Assembly (NCBI RefSeq): GCF_001625695.1
Contig: NZ_AUXY01000063.1
Location: 1 to 64,000 of the forward strand
Origin: Pseudoalteromonas luteoviolacea H33-S
GTDB lineage: Bacteria > Pseudomonadota > Gammaproteobacteria > Enterobacterales > Alteromonadaceae
Length of the DNA: 64,000 bases
Direction: 5' to 3'
In this document: piece by piece, positions 17,243-27,512 of the stretch
Position numbering within the stretch: position 1 is the first letter of the stretch
Layout of the letters: each line of letters opens with the position of its first letter
The notes under the pieces: model-generated
The model's input: the letters and a program-made list of their open reading frames with translations, nothing else
Told to the model about the DNA's origin: nothing
Database searches by the model: none
Program-made: the position numbers and the translations under genes

Positions 17243-19483
17243 ATGAAATTTACACGCTCGGCGCTTTCTTTGGGTTTATTGTGTGCGTTAGGCACTGCAA
17301 AGGTGTTTGCAAACGCCGCGAAGCCCAGCAATATTGAAGATGTAATAGAAGTCCACGGACATAAATTGTCAGTGATTAACAAAGATGCAGCAGGATCTGT
17401 GACGGTTTTGGACAGCGAAGCCATGGCACGCCGTCAACAAGCGGAGTTGACGCAAATATTGCGTGAGATCCCCGGAGTTGAGTTAACTGGTAGCGCTGCG
17501 CCTTTGGCGGCTCAGCCCAGTATCCGTGGCCTGTACGGTGAACGGATCCATGTTTCTGTGGATAATGTTAAGCGAAAGATGGAATCAGATGGTGGCAGCA
17601 ATCTCACCTCAATCAATAGTCTAGGTGTTGACCCGAGTCAGTTAAAGCAAGTGCAAGTGTTGCGTGGGGCTGACTCGCTAACGGTTGGTTCGGGTGCCAT
17701 TGGCGGGAGCATTCGTTTAACGACCAAAGATGCCAGTGATTATTTAAATGGCGCTTATGGTTTTGGGTCCCATGTCACTGCGACGCATCAAAGCAATGGC
17801 GATAGCACGCAACTAACGGGCTCCTTATTTACGCTGTCAGAAGACATGGATACGGTGTTACACCTCAGCACCGTTCGTTTTTCGGATATTGACATTGTAG
17901 GGAGTACGGGGCTGGGCAGTGAAGAACAGCCAATCGCGGATGCTGCAAAACTAGATAAAATAAAAAATGATTCAGAGCGACAAAATATCGCGTTAAAAAA
18001 TACCTGGTTTATTGATAAAGCGCATAGTGTGCAGAGTAAGATTGACTGGTCAAAAACACGTTCTGATGATCAGCCATATAACTTAAGTACACGTTTAGGA
18101 TTGATGTATCCGACCTTGTCAAAAAACTTCAGCAATGATTATTTAGAAATTGCCTCGACTTATGTCTATCAGCCTGACAATCCGTATATCGATTTTGATG
18201 CGCAACTGGTGTATTCCGATAAGTCGTATGATGACTATACCCTAGGCTATATTGTGCGCCGAGGGCAGCAAATAGATTATTCAGGTAGTAAATTTGGTCA
18301 TACCAAACGCTACGGCGCCCGCTTGGCTAACCTTTTTGATTTAAGTACATCATTTGACCATCAGGTTGCCATTGAATTTAACTATGACGTTGAGCAGTTT
18401 GATCAGTCTGAGTTCGATGAAAATCAGGTGAGAACCTCTGAATATGGTGAAAGTGATGCGCACAATATCTCGTTATCTGTCATCGACCAAGTGTCGCTTG
18501 TGGACGATGATATCTTGATCACAGCGGGTCTTCGCTATGATGGCTACAAGCGCAGTAGCGACGTGTATACCCAATATGATGATCATGATGATGACGCACT
18601 ATCAAGTGAACTGGGTTTGACGTTAAAAGTCACAGATTATTTTAATTTTTATCTTAAATACGCTGAGGCATTTCGTGCTCCCAGTGTTCAAGAGCTTTAT
18701 AAAAAGCGTGAATGGCGCTGTCATATTGGTGGCAAATTCTGCTACAACGAGCCTCAACCAGATTTAAAGCCAGAGGAGTCTGAAAACCTAGAAGGCGGAT
18801 TTGGCATTTTTTTAGACACGCTCAGCTGGGGCGATAAATTTGAACTAAAGGCCCTTTATTTTGATAACAATATCAAAAACTTTATCGATAATGTGCCGTT
18901 TATGTATTATCTGGATGCCCAAGGAGTAAAGCAGCCTGGCGCACCTGGACCTAAGCCTGCTAATGGCGTGCCTGTCGCAACCCATAGGGATTATAGCGCT
19001 AAAAATATCGGTAAATTGGTGAGTCGCGGCTGGGAAGTTGAGATGCATTATGAACTGGGTAAATTCAGCGGTTATCTTGGATACTCTGCCATTGATATGA
19101 ATGCCTATGGTGTACCTAACTTCTTTTTAGGGACCATTGAAACTGATAAGCAGCCCTACTCTGAGGCCCCTGCGGATAAGCTCAATTTAAATCTACAGTA
19201 CACAGTATTAGAGAATGTGGATATTGGCGCACAGATGCTGGCATATCGTGCTCAAACTCGCTTAACAGAAGACTATCTTGAACGAGGTTATGGTACGGGG
19301 TCATATCAAGTTTACAATTTGACGGCTAAATATCAGGGCAGCGGTAGTTTATCTGATTTAGTTGTTCGCGCGGGCATTGATAATGTGACGGATGAGCGTT
19401 ATGTGAGGGCGCCTGCCGGAGAAGCGAATGATCCAAGTGAGCTTGGTAGGAATTATAAATTAACGCTCAGTTATACTTTTTAA
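17243..19483 (+). CDS. TonB-dependent receptor, haem/haemoglobin-type architecture
   Basis: A 746-residue outer-membrane receptor. A signal peptide (1-23) precedes a TonB-box-like IEDVIEVHG, a plug with VTVLDSEAM, LREIPGVEL, QPSIRGLYGERIHVSVDNVK and GSGAIGGSIRLTT, then the barrel (FRAPSVQELY, FELKALYFDNNIKNFID, NVTDERYVRAPAG) ending LTLSYTF. The plug and the NVTDERY motif resemble the TonB haemoglobin/transferrin/lactoferrin receptor group. The ATG at 17243 is chosen because it gives a clean signal peptide; AAGGA is very close to it, and a GTG at 17231 is the alternative. The upstream Fur-like site predicts iron repression. The exact ligand cannot be read from the sequence. Confidence 0.88.
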   Translation: MKFTRSALSLGLLCALGTAKVFANAAKPSNIEDVIEVHGHKLSVINKDAAGSVTVLDSEAMARRQQAELTQILREIPGVELTGSAAPLAAQPSIRGLYGERIHVSVDNVKRKMESDGGSNLTSINSLGVDPSQLKQVQVLRGADSLTVGSGAIGGSIRLTTKDASDYLNGAYGFGSHVTATHQSNGDSTQLTGSLFTLSEDMDTVLHLSTVRFSDIDIVGSTGLGSEEQPIADAAKLDKIKNDSERQNIALKNTWFIDKAHSVQSKIDWSKTRSDDQPYNLSTRLGLMYPTLSKNFSNDYLEIASTYVYQPDNPYIDFDAQLVYSDKSYDDYTLGYIVRRGQQIDYSGSKFGHTKRYGARLANLFDLSTSFDHQVAIEFNYDVEQFDQSEFDENQVRTSEYGESDAHNISLSVIDQVSLVDDDILITAGLRYDGYKRSSDVYTQYDDHDDDALSSELGLTLKVTDYFNFYLKYAEAFRAPSVQELYKKREWRCHIGGKFCYNEPQPDLKPEESENLEGGFGIFLDTLSWGDKFELKALYFDNNIKNFIDNVPFMYYLDAQGVKQPGAPGPKPANGVPVATHRDYSAKNIGKLVSRGWEVEMHYELGKFSGYLGYSAIDMNAYGVPNFFLGTIETDKQPYSEAPADKLNLNLQYTVLENVDIGAQMLAYRAQTRLTEDYLERGYGTGSYQVYNLTAKYQGSGSLSDLVVRAGIDNVTDERYVRAPAGEANDPSELGRNYKLTLSYTF

Positions 19484-19525
19484 ATGAATAGCAGGCTTAC
19501 TTTAGGTGAGCCTGATCTGACTGTG

Positions 19526-19915
19526 TTAGTTTGCGCTCGCAGGAGGGTGAGAAGGGCGAGTGAGTACATAAGCCAGTACCGCAATTTCAATCACCGCGAC
19601 TAACACCAGCACATACCATGGAGCGGCACTAAAACACAAAATAATGTATCCAATTAACATGCCTATCCCCGCGCCCCACTTTCCTTTTGGGGGAACCACT
19701 TGATACTCTCGCCAAGCAACTAGCGACGGGCCAAATTTGGGATGGGTAAGCAGCCAGTGTTCGAATTTGGGTGAAGAGCGAGAGAAGCACGCCAGTGCCA
19801 GAATAAAAAAAATGGTGGTGGGCATCACGGGCAGTGCCATACCAATAAAACCAAGGCCGACAAAAATGATCCCAGCAGCATGAAGCCAGAAACAGCGATT
19901 AAAAAGCTTTTTCAT
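19526..19915 (-). CDS. YbaN-family (DUF454) inner-membrane protein
   Basis: A 129-residue membrane protein with three or four hydrophobic segments. The family block ALPVMPTTIFFILALACFSR followed by SSPKFEHWLLTHPKFGPSL and WREYQVVP is typical of DUF454/YbaN. The function of the family is unknown. It stands alone, convergent with the TonB receptor gene. Confidence 0.85.
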   Translation of the reverse strand: MKKLFNRCFWLHAAGIIFVGLGFIGMALPVMPTTIFFILALACFSRSSPKFEHWLLTHPKFGPSLVAWREYQVVPPKGKWGAGIGMLIGYIILCFSAAPWYVLVLVAVIEIAVLAYVLTRPSHPPASAN

Positions 19916-20081
19916 AATGAGCTGTTTCTCCTTTTTTCAAGTGTCGCTTAATTCGCAACTACGCAAGTTTGATTGGTAATTACATGTCAGTGCACAGGCG
20001 GTATTTTAACAGCAGATGCTTTTCCATTATAGACGAAAAATGCAGTAAATTATGCAAAAGAAGGGGAGAATTTGTCTGGAG

Positions 20082-20114
20082 AGACCATGAAAATAGTGTG
20101 TATTTTCATGGTCT
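20082..20114 (-). terminator. 14-bp hairpin after the first porin gene
   Basis: AGACCATGAAAATA (82-95) and TATTTTCATGGTCT (101-114) form a perfect 14-bp stem with a 5-nt loop, starting 11 bases past the porin stop. A U-run is lacking on the minus strand, so it may act as a 3' stabiliser as well as a terminator. Confidence 0.55.
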
Positions 20115-20125
20115 TTTGAGCAAAA

Positions 20126-21367
20126 TTAGAAGTAGTAACCGATGTTAATATTAAAGCGTCGCTCTACGTCATCACTTTGCCCTGATAGCGTGCCACCAAC
20201 AAAAGGTTGGTTCTTTGCGTGCACTAAATCAATGTATGAAAAGATAGGGCCCGCTGTGACGGCCATGCCAGTGACATTCATCCACGAATTAGCAGAATCA
20301 TCCGATTTGTTATAAATGGTGCCAAAATCATTGTACAGCTGCAGGTGCGTGATTGGGCCGTAGTTTACTGACAAGTTGTAGGCAATGTTTGCGCTTGTTG
20401 ATGTCGCTTCTGTTGGCATAGTGTCATAAGTGGCATTGGCTGCGATAGCAATGCGTTGACTCGCGTCGATTTGATAGTCGTATTGACTGTGTTGGAATTG
20501 CAGGTTCCAGTTGCCAATATGACTGTTAATATGGAACGCCCAAGCATGGTAATCACCGGCGCTGTATTGACCATCGTGAAGACCACCTGATAGCGCTGAT
20601 ACACCAATCGCAGTTGATCCAGCAGTGTGATCTACATGATATGCGTAACGGGCAACAAAGGTGTTGTGTTCGCCAAGCTTAGCTGCCGGTTCATCATAAA
20701 TGCCTTCGTCATTGGCGCGAACACCTACGATGTCGATGGAATATCTATCTTTACGGTCTTCCACATAACCGTCGACACCACCGAGCTCATCATTTTTGAA
20801 AAAGCCCAGATCTAGCTGCCAGTTATCTGCCACTTGTCTGCGCATCACCAAACCCATGTCGTAGTCGTCTTCCAGACCAAGATAATAATTGGGACTCATG
20901 AAAAAGCTGTGTGAGTTATATGGGTCGTTGCCAAAAGGCACTTGCGTTAAACCTAACTGCGCTTGCCATTGTGATGTGATGTCATAATCTAGATAAGCAT
21001 ATTTAACCGCCGTCATATAGTCGAAAAAGCGGATTTCCGCATTTAAGCCAATGTCAGCCACCTCACCTGAAAGGTTAAAGCGAAATACGTCAAAATCTAA
21101 GTCACCACCTCGGTTTTTAGTATCTTCATCGTATGAATTTGTCGAGTAGTTTACGCGTATCGCACCACCCACTTTTATGCCTGATTCTGCATCCGCTTCA
21201 ACCGTATTTTCAGCAGTTTGATTAGCTTCTAATTGTTGAATTTTTTGCTCTAATTTTTCGAGCTGTTGTTTCAATTCACTAAGCTCATTATCGGCTGAAA
21301 ATGCATGTGGTGCAGCGGCTAAAAGCGCGCCACTTAAGGCCAAAGCCTGTCCGGTACTTCTTGACAT
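20126..21367 (-). CDS. Outer-membrane porin, phosphate-selective OprO/P-like (paralogue 1)
   Basis: A 413-residue outer-membrane porin. A signal peptide (about 1-24) is followed by a short coiled-coil (LSELKQQLEKLEQKIQQLEA, about 29-48), which in this group supports trimers, and then a beta-barrel rich in aromatic/Gly repeats ending in NINIGYYF, the C-terminal Phe expected of barrels. The family assignment to OprO/OprP-like porins is from overall style; the permeating solute is unknown. It is closely similar throughout to the next gene on the same strand (21727-22965), so the pair arose by tandem duplication. Each has its own long upstream region, so separate regulation is likely. Confidence 0.85.
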   Translation of the reverse strand: MSRSTGQALALSGALLAAAPHAFSADNELSELKQQLEKLEQKIQQLEANQTAENTVEADAESGIKVGGAIRVNYSTNSYDEDTKNRGGDLDFDVFRFNLSGEVADIGLNAEIRFFDYMTAVKYAYLDYDITSQWQAQLGLTQVPFGNDPYNSHSFFMSPNYYLGLEDDYDMGLVMRRQVADNWQLDLGFFKNDELGGVDGYVEDRKDRYSIDIVGVRANDEGIYDEPAAKLGEHNTFVARYAYHVDHTAGSTAIGVSALSGGLHDGQYSAGDYHAWAFHINSHIGNWNLQFQHSQYDYQIDASQRIAIAANATYDTMPTEATSTSANIAYNLSVNYGPITHLQLYNDFGTIYNKSDDSANSWMNVTGMAVTAGPIFSYIDLVHAKNQPFVGGTLSGQSDDVERRFNINIGYYF

Positions 21368-21726
21368 TGATTAGAATATCCAAGGGGTGAAAATTAACAA
21401 AGGCGCAAGACTAACGCACAATATTTATGTGTGCAAATTAGGGAAAATTGCAATTTTTTATGGTTTGTAATTGGATTGTATCGCAGCGGTGAAAAGGATT
21501 GGTTTTTGTCAGAGGTTTGCTTAAATTTTGTTATGTAAAAGTCAGCTTGCACAGCTTTATTTTTTGCGTTATTTACAATTTTGTGTTTCTTAATCAGTTG
21601 CTTATGTTCTTTTCTGTAAATAAATGGTCAACAGTGTTTAAGACATACTTTTTTCTATAAAAAAATTCCGCTTTTATTACTTTTTTCGGCCAAATAGGAA
21701 TATTTGGCCATCACTAAAGGGGAAGT
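21368..21726. other. Intergenic region between the two porin genes
   Basis: About 360 AT-rich bases holding the promoter of the first porin gene. A hairpin (GGCCAAATA 688-696 with TATTTGGCC 701-709) sits 18 bases past the stop of the second porin gene, a probable 3' end. No gene or Fur box is seen. Confidence 0.5.
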
Positions 21727-22965
21727 CTAAAAGTAATAACCAAAATTCAGGTTAAAGCGTCTTTGTGTATCATCGCTGTCTCCGGCGATAGAGCCACCAA
21801 CGAAGGGCTGGTTTTTGGCATTCACAAAGTCCAAATAGGAGAAAAATGCGCCTGCGGACATAGAGACCCCAGTCACGTTCATCCAGGTATCGTGACTTTG
21901 GTCTGATTTATCATAAATGATGCCAAAGTCATTATAAAATTGTAGTGCATTGATGGGGCCCAATTTGACCTTCATGTTATAGGCGACATTGAAATTAGAC
22001 ATGGTCGCTTCTGCGGCGATTGAGTCATAGAATGCATAGGCACCCACCGCAATTCTATCTATGCCTGCGATGTCATAGTCATATTCACCATGTTGTAGTT
22101 GAAGATTCCATTTGCCAATATTGGCATTCAAATGCACTGCCCATGCTTGGTACTCGCCCGCTTTTTCTATGCCGTTATGTAAGTTGCCCATTAAACCGGA
22201 GACACCGAACTCCGTTGTGCCGCCTTTATGCTTAAAATGATAACCGTAGCGACCTGCGAAGGTATTGTATTCGCCAAGCGGTTGCGTTGGGTCATCATAA
22301 ATCCCTTCTGCTTGAGGGCGCGCGCCGACGATGTCATATGAGTAGCGATCGCTGCGCGATTCAACATACCCATCTACGCCACCTAACTCATCATTTTTGA
22401 AAAAACCCAAATCGAGCTGCCAATTGTCTGCCAGTTTGCGTTTAAATAAGATGCCCATGTCATGGTCGTCTTCTAAGCCCACATAATAGGTTGTGCCAAA
22501 AAACCAACTGTGAGAATTATATGGCCAATTGCCAAATGGCACCTTGGTCATGCCAACTTGCGCTTGCCAGTCTTTGGCAAAATCATAATATAAGTAGGCA
22601 TACTTCACGGCGGTCATATAATCAAAGTAACGCCACTCTGCGTTTAAACCAAAGCCACCGATATTGCCCGAAAAATTTAGTCTGAATACATCAAGCTCAA
22701 AATCCCCTCCGCGATTTTTATTATCATCATCATAAGATGTGTGACTGAGTGTGGTTCTGACTGCCCCTCCGACTTTAATACTGGGCGCCGATTTGCTGAC
22801 TTTGGGCTTGCGTTTTTGCTCAGCTTCCAGCTTTTCTATTTTCTGCTGCAGTTTTTGCAGTTGCTGTTTTAACTCCGCAAGCTCAGAGTCATTGGCAACA
22901 GCGGGTGACGACAAGGCTAAAAACAACAGGGGGGCGCCAAGGTATTTACATTCTGTGAGTGGCAT
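21727..22965 (-). CDS. Outer-membrane porin, phosphate-selective OprO/P-like (paralogue 2)
   Basis: A 412-residue porin with the same order as its neighbour: signal peptide (about 1-24), coiled-coil (LAELKQQLQKLQQKIEKLEA), barrel beginning IKVGGAVRTTLSHTSYDDD and ending LNFGYYF. Long segments such as LADNWQLDLGFFKNDELGGV are identical or nearly so between the two copies, while exposed loops differ, as expected for diverged pores. AAGGA lies about 10 bases upstream of the ATG. It diverges from the dCache chemoreceptor gene at 23127. A link between the solute carried and the chemoreceptor ligand is possible but unproven. Confidence 0.85.
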   Translation of the reverse strand: MPLTECKYLGAPLLFLALSSPAVANDSELAELKQQLQKLQQKIEKLEAEQKRKPKVSKSAPSIKVGGAVRTTLSHTSYDDDNKNRGGDFELDVFRLNFSGNIGGFGLNAEWRYFDYMTAVKYAYLYYDFAKDWQAQVGMTKVPFGNWPYNSHSWFFGTTYYVGLEDDHDMGILFKRKLADNWQLDLGFFKNDELGGVDGYVESRSDRYSYDIVGARPQAEGIYDDPTQPLGEYNTFAGRYGYHFKHKGGTTEFGVSGLMGNLHNGIEKAGEYQAWAVHLNANIGKWNLQLQHGEYDYDIAGIDRIAVGAYAFYDSIAAEATMSNFNVAYNMKVKLGPINALQFYNDFGIIYDKSDQSHDTWMNVTGVSMSAGAFFSYLDFVNAKNQPFVGGSIAGDSDDTQRRFNLNFGYYF

Positions 22966-23126
22966 TGTGGCATATCCTTAAAAGCAGGCGTATCTGTCAT
23001 AAAGAGTAGCTGAGTATTTCTGACTTGCCATTAACAAGACGCGGTTGTTATCAGAAATTTTTTAATCTTTTTGAATAGTTGAAGATCTAGAACTATATTT
23101 TTTGAATGCCCACAGGAAGTTTCGCT

Positions 23127-25085
23127 ATGACAATTTCACAAAAATTACGCCTTGCATTCATCGCCGCCATTGTGGTGCCATTATTGATCATTGCAGTCAT
23201 TATCATTACTCAAACAAGACAGCTCGCGGTAGATAAATTTGTTGAAATGAGCAGCCGAGAGGCGCAGCAAATCGACAATGGTATCAGTATGTTTTTCGAT
23301 GAGGTGGCAAAGAACGTAACCTATTTGGCCAATCACCCAGATGTGCTTAACGGGCGCAGTCAGGTGTCAGTTTATAAAGATAATAACACGACCGAGCAAA
23401 TGACACCGGACTCTGGTACTGAGGTTGAACAGCGCATGTTTGAGTTGTACCAACAATTTGGTACATCCCACCCAGGGATCTCTTATATTTACTTTGGGAA
23501 CCCAGAAGGTGGCTATATTCAGTGGCCAAAAGGTCAGGTCAGTGCAAGGTATGATCCGCGCGGGCGTCCTTGGTATACAACGGGTAAAGAAAAGAATGGT
23601 CAGACAGGTTTAACCGACGCCTATTATTGGGAGCCAGATGATACGGCAATTATCTCCACCGTCAAAGCGGTACAGTCAGGCGGTCAACTTGTGGGTGTCC
23701 AGGGCATGGATGTGTCGCTTAAAGGGCTGACAGATATCATCAAGAATATTCGTTTAGGTGAAACAGGATATTTGATGCTGGAGGAGGACAGCGGCACCAT
23801 TTTGGTTAATGCCAAGCACCCAGAATACACGTTTAAGCACATTGATGACGTTGAAAATGGCTTGTACACAGAGCTGAACCGCAGCCCAGATGGGTTGTTT
23901 GAGATCACCATAGATGGCGTCGAATTTTTCTCTAACATCTACACATCCAAGACGCTTGGCTGGAAATTTATCGCGTTTGTTGAGCAGCAAGAGGTCATGA
24001 GCAAAGCCAATCAAATGAAGCTCACAGTATTGATCATCAGTGGTATCTTAGTGGCTATTTTCGTGGCAATGGCGACGTATATCGCTAACTTACTGTCTGG
24101 TCCAATTGTCAATGTAAGTGATGGTTTGACCGCTATTTCTCAAGGCGGTGGTGATTTGACGAAGCGGCTGGAGGTCACCACCAAAGACGAAACGGGTAAA
24201 CTCGCAGAGAGCTTCAATCAATTCTTAAACTTGATAGCGCAGCTGGTGCAGCAGATCAATCATTGTGCGCAACAGGTGAATCAAACGGCGCTGACTACGG
24301 CTGGACAGGCGGATGAATTGACAGGCTCTACCAGTGCGCAGCAGCAATCGTTGGAGATGGCGGCAACGGCCATTAATGAAATGGCCGCCACTGCGAATGA
24401 AGTGGCCTCCAGCTGTGCGAATGCCGCAGAACTTGCAACCCAAACCCAGCATGCCTCGGAGCTGGGCCAAACAGTGATCACAGAAACGGTAGACAGTGTG
24501 GCTGAACTGTCTGGTGTTATCAATCGCGCCACCTCAGATATCACCAAGCTCGACAGCGAAAGTGAAAACATCATGTCAATTTTAAGTGTGATACGGGGTA
24601 TTGCTGAGCAGACCAATTTGTTGGCGTTGAATGCGGCAATTGAAGCTGCTCGGGCTGGAGAGCACGGACGGGGGTTTGCCGTGGTGGCTGATGAAGTGCG
24701 TGCTTTGTCGCAGCGAACTTCGGAGTCGACGGAAGAAATTGCATCTCAATTAGATAAATTGCGTAAGATGACAGAAGGCGTTTCTACAGATATGACCAAT
24801 AGCTTGGAGAGAACAGAAAAAACAGTCGAGCTCACGCACTCCGCACAGAACCAGTTTATTGAAATTACGCAGTCGATTCAAAATATCAGTGACCTAAATA
24901 CGCAAATAGCCACTGCGGCAGAAGAGCAGCAGCATGTTGCCGAAGACATTAATCGCAATGTGGTAGAAATAAAAAATGCGGCAGACAGTGTTTCTCTCAT
25001 CGCGAGCGACACCTGTGACAACGGAGACAAAATGACGGGTCTGTCGAAACAGCTGACCGAGTTGGTTGGCAAGTTTAAAGTTTAG
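23127..25085 (+). CDS. Methyl-accepting chemotaxis protein with dCache sensor
   Basis: A 652-residue chemoreceptor. A membrane helix (about 8-30) is followed by a large periplasmic double-Cache domain (about 35-290, with the [12 protein letters not shown] and [12 protein letters not shown] blocks that mark amino-acid or organic-acid sensing dCache modules). A second helix (about 298-322), HAMP ([11 protein letters not shown]) and the signalling domain with [19 protein letters not shown] near 492 come next. AGGA lies 8-9 bases upstream of the ATG at 23127; an ATG at 23106 is in frame but lacks a site. It diverges from the porin pair. Confidence 0.93.
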   Translation: MTISQKLRLAFIAAIVVPLLIIAVIIITQTRQLAVDKFVEMSSREAQQIDNGISMFFDEVAKNVTYLANHPDVLNGRSQVSVYKDNNTTEQMTPDSGTEVEQRMFELYQQFGTSHPGISYIYFGNPEGGYIQWPKGQVSARYDPRGRPWYTTGKEKNGQTGLTDAYYWEPDDTAIISTVKAVQSGGQLVGVQGMDVSLKGLTDIIKNIRLGETGYLMLEEDSGTILVNAKHPEYTFKHIDDVENGLYTELNRSPDGLFEITIDGVEFFSNIYTSKTLGWKFIAFVEQQEVMSKANQMKLTVLIISGILVAIFVAMATYIANLLSGPIVNVSDGLTAISQGGGDLTKRLEVTTKDETGKLAESFNQFLNLIAQLVQQINHCAQQVNQTALTTAGQADELTGSTSAQQQSLEMAATAINEMAATANEVASSCANAAELATQTQHASELGQTVITETVDSVAELSGVINRATSDITKLDSESENIMSILSVIRGIAEQTNLLALNAAIEAARAGEHGRGFAVVADEVRALSQRTSESTEEIASQLDKLRKMTEGVSTDMTNSLERTEKTVELTHSAQNQFIEITQSIQNISDLNTQIATAAEEQQHVAEDINRNVVEIKNAADSVSLIASDTCDNGDKMTGLSKQLTELVGKFKV

Positions 25086-25217
25086 TCTGAGATAGACCTA
25101 AGGTGCTGTTATTTTGTACAAAATTGTTGAAGATCATTCATAGTGTGTAAATCAGGTTTACTCTGTGCTGGTGGCTCGGTAATGTAAGGACAGTTGAATT
25201 AAAATGAAAGGTGGAGC

Positions 25218-26069
25218 ATGGAATTTTCCGACTCAGTAAAATTAGCAAGAACCGACACTGGACTTGAGTATTTTGATGTGAAAAGTCCTCTGTGTCAGGC
25301 GAAGATTTTTTTGCAAGGTGCGCAAATTACAGAGTTTATCCCGACAGGCAAAAGCGACCTTATGTGGGTGTCGGCAGACGAAGATTACCAAGAAGGTAAA
25401 TCAGTGCGTGGTGGGATCCCGATTTGTTGGCCATGGTTTGGTGTGCATGAAAACGCGGACTGGCCTGCTCATGGCTTTGCGCGCAAAGTAGTGTGGCGTG
25501 CAGAGCAGGTAACTGAAACCTCAGACGCTGTGCGTATTTCGCTGTCATTGCCTATGATGCAAGTAGACAAACAATATTGGCCACATGAGTCTAAATTGGA
25601 AGTGGAGTTTATTTTAGGTGAGCAATTAGAAGTCAGACTGACCAATACCAACCTTGGAAAATCGCCTTTTTCACTGACACAAGCACTTCATACTTACTTC
25701 CCAACTTCGGATATTAAAAACACCACGGTTGATGGCCTGCAAGGTGCAAAATATATTGAGTTTGGCGAAGGGCCATTTGATCAATCAGATAAAGTGGGTT
25801 TCGCCCGTGAAACCGACATGGTGTATACCCAGGCTGCGCCAGTGCAGAGTATCCATACGCCTGAAGGTGTAATTGAGGTTGGGCGTGAAAACTCGACATC
25901 ATGTGTGCTTTGGAACCCGTGGATAGAGAAATCAAAGCGTTTGAGTAATTTTCAAAATGAAGAATACTTGGGCATGTTGTGTTTAGAAGCGGCCAATGTA
26001 CTTGAAGACACTGTCACGGTCGAGCCCGGTCAAAGCCACACGCTTTCAACCACAGTCCGCTGGCGTTAA
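25218..26069 (+). CDS. yeaD: D-hexose-6-phosphate mutarotase (YeaD family)
   Basis: A 283-residue cytosolic aldose-1-epimerase-fold enzyme that interconverts the anomers of glucose-6-phosphate and related hexose phosphates. Diagnostic segments are GKSVRGGIPICWPWFG with the phosphate-binding Arg, AHGFAR with the active-site His, TQALHTYF with the second His and, near the end, a conserved Glu in MLCLEAANV. Length fits the family. GGTGGAGC precedes the ATG. In many gammaproteobacteria this gene follows gapA; here it stands alone between a chemoreceptor and a two-component system. Confidence 0.9.
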   Translation: MEFSDSVKLARTDTGLEYFDVKSPLCQAKIFLQGAQITEFIPTGKSDLMWVSADEDYQEGKSVRGGIPICWPWFGVHENADWPAHGFARKVVWRAEQVTETSDAVRISLSLPMMQVDKQYWPHESKLEVEFILGEQLEVRLTNTNLGKSPFSLTQALHTYFPTSDIKNTTVDGLQGAKYIEFGEGPFDQSDKVGFARETDMVYTQAAPVQSIHTPEGVIEVGRENSTSCVLWNPWIEKSKRLSNFQNEEYLGMLCLEAANVLEDTVTVEPGQSHTLSTTVRWR

Positions 26070-26129
26070 GCTTTTCCTCCTGCCTTGAATTATCGTATCC
26101 TAACGGAAAAATACTGCTAGGATACACCC

Positions 26130-27512
26130 ATGCCTTTGCCCCGCATTTTGATTGTTGACGATAATGTCGAAGTACGATTGAGCGCTGCTTACTTTTTGGA
26201 AGACCAAGGCTTTGAAGTCATTGAAGCTGATTCCCCCAGTACGGCGAAGCAGCTACTGAGCGTGACATCTTTCGATATCATTTTACTTGATATGAACTTT
26301 GCGAGAGACACCACCTCCGGGCAAGAGGGCTTAGACTTTTTAACTTGGTTGCAAGCACAGCAGGGGGCACCAGCTGTATTGTGTATAACAGGGTGGGGTA
26401 GTGTTAAACTGGCAGTTAAAGCACTACAACTTGGTGCCAGCGATTTTATCGAAAAGCCATGGCAAAATGCCGCATTACTGGCTTCAATTCAGCAGCAACT
26501 CGCCTTACAAAAAAAACAACAAACTCAGTTAAACCAAGCACTGCAACCAGAGCAGGAAACAGATATTGAGTTTGTTTGGCAATCTGCTTGTATGCAGGCG
26601 CTTGAACGCAAATTATCTCGCGTGGCGCATTCAGATGCCGCTATTTTATTGTGCGGTGAGAGCGGTGTGGGGAAAAGTCATTTGGTGTCATGGCTGCATC
26701 AGCACTCTGCGCGCGCAGGCGGTCCGTTAGTGAGTGTCAATATGGGGGCACTGTCAGAGTCATTATTTGAAAGCGAGTTATTTGGCCATGTCAAAGGTGC
26801 TTTTACAGACGCAAAGCAAAATCGTGTTGGGCGCTTTACCATGGCCTCAGGCGGCACGCTTTTTATGGATGAGATTGCGACCCTCTCGATGCCGCTACAA
26901 GCCAAACTATTACGTGTATTAGAAACGGGCGAGTATGAAGTGTTGGGGAGCAGCAAAACCGTTCGCAGTGATGTGCGACTAATTTGTGCCACCAATGCGG
27001 ATCTGCCGCAAAACGTTGCACTGGGGACGTTCAGACAGGATTTATTTTATCGTATGAACACCTTGGTATTTGAACTGCCGCCACTGCGTGAGCGTCAAGT
27101 TGATATTATTCCCCTCGCGTCCTACTTATTGGCAAAACATGCGAAACGTTATGGCATGGCCACTAAGCCAATGGATGGTGAAGTGATTCATGCGCTGCAA
27201 ACATACCCATGGCCGGGCAACATTCGAGAACTAAGTCATGTCATGGAGCGTGCTTTGCTGATGAGTGAAGGGAGTCAGATTGCGCTACAAGATTGCCAGT
27301 TACGACTCGCTCAGCGACCTAGAGCTGCGGGTATAATGGCGGATAGTCCAGCTGAAGCCACAGGTACATTAGCACAGATGGAAAAGCGTATGATCATGGA
27401 TGTCATGGCACAAGAAGGCGGTGTGACCAGCCAAGCAGCCCAAAAACTGGGGCTTACCAAGTCGTCTTTGTACCGCCGACTAGATAAATATGGTTTGAAG
27501 CATGCTGAGTAA
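26130..27512 (+). CDS. Sigma54-dependent response regulator (NtrC type)
   Basis: A 460-residue activator: receiver domain (1-125; phospho-acceptor Asp54 in LLDMNF, Lys in FIEKPW), AAA+ domain (about 145-385; Walker A GESGVGKS from 176, the sigma54-contact loop at 223-228, Walker B LFMDEI) and a Fis-type helix-turn-helix (about 415-458). It should activate sigma54 promoters after phosphorylation by the kinase encoded next, whose start overlaps this gene by 11 bases. The contact loop reads GAFTDA rather than the canonical GAFTGA, as also occurs in some subfamilies. Regulators of this type with an NtrY-like kinase often control MacAB-like exporters, and one is encoded about 6 kb downstream (inference). 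Confidence 0.92.
   Translation: MPLPRILIVDDNVEVRLSAAYFLEDQGFEVIEADSPSTAKQLLSVTSFDIILLDMNFARDTTSGQEGLDFLTWLQAQQGAPAVLCITGWGSVKLAVKALQLGASDFIEKPWQNAALLASIQQQLALQKKQQTQLNQALQPEQETDIEFVWQSACMQALERKLSRVAHSDAAILLCGESGVGKSHLVSWLHQHSARAGGPLVSVNMGALSESLFESELFGHVKGAFTDAKQNRVGRFTMASGGTLFMDEIATLSMPLQAKLLRVLETGEYEVLGSSKTVRSDVRLICATNADLPQNVALGTFRQDLFYRMNTLVFELPPLRERQVDIIPLASYLLAKHAKRYGMATKPMDGEVIHALQTYPWPGNIRELSHVMERALLMSEGSQIALQDCQLRLAQRPRAAGIMADSPAEATGTLAQMEKRMIMDVMAQEGGVTSQAAQKLGLTKSSLYRRLDKYGLKHAE

Noticed and set aside
19492..19514. Hairpin after the second TonB receptor as a terminator
   Set aside because: A 9-bp stem is present but no T-run follows in either direction, so it is not listed as a terminator.
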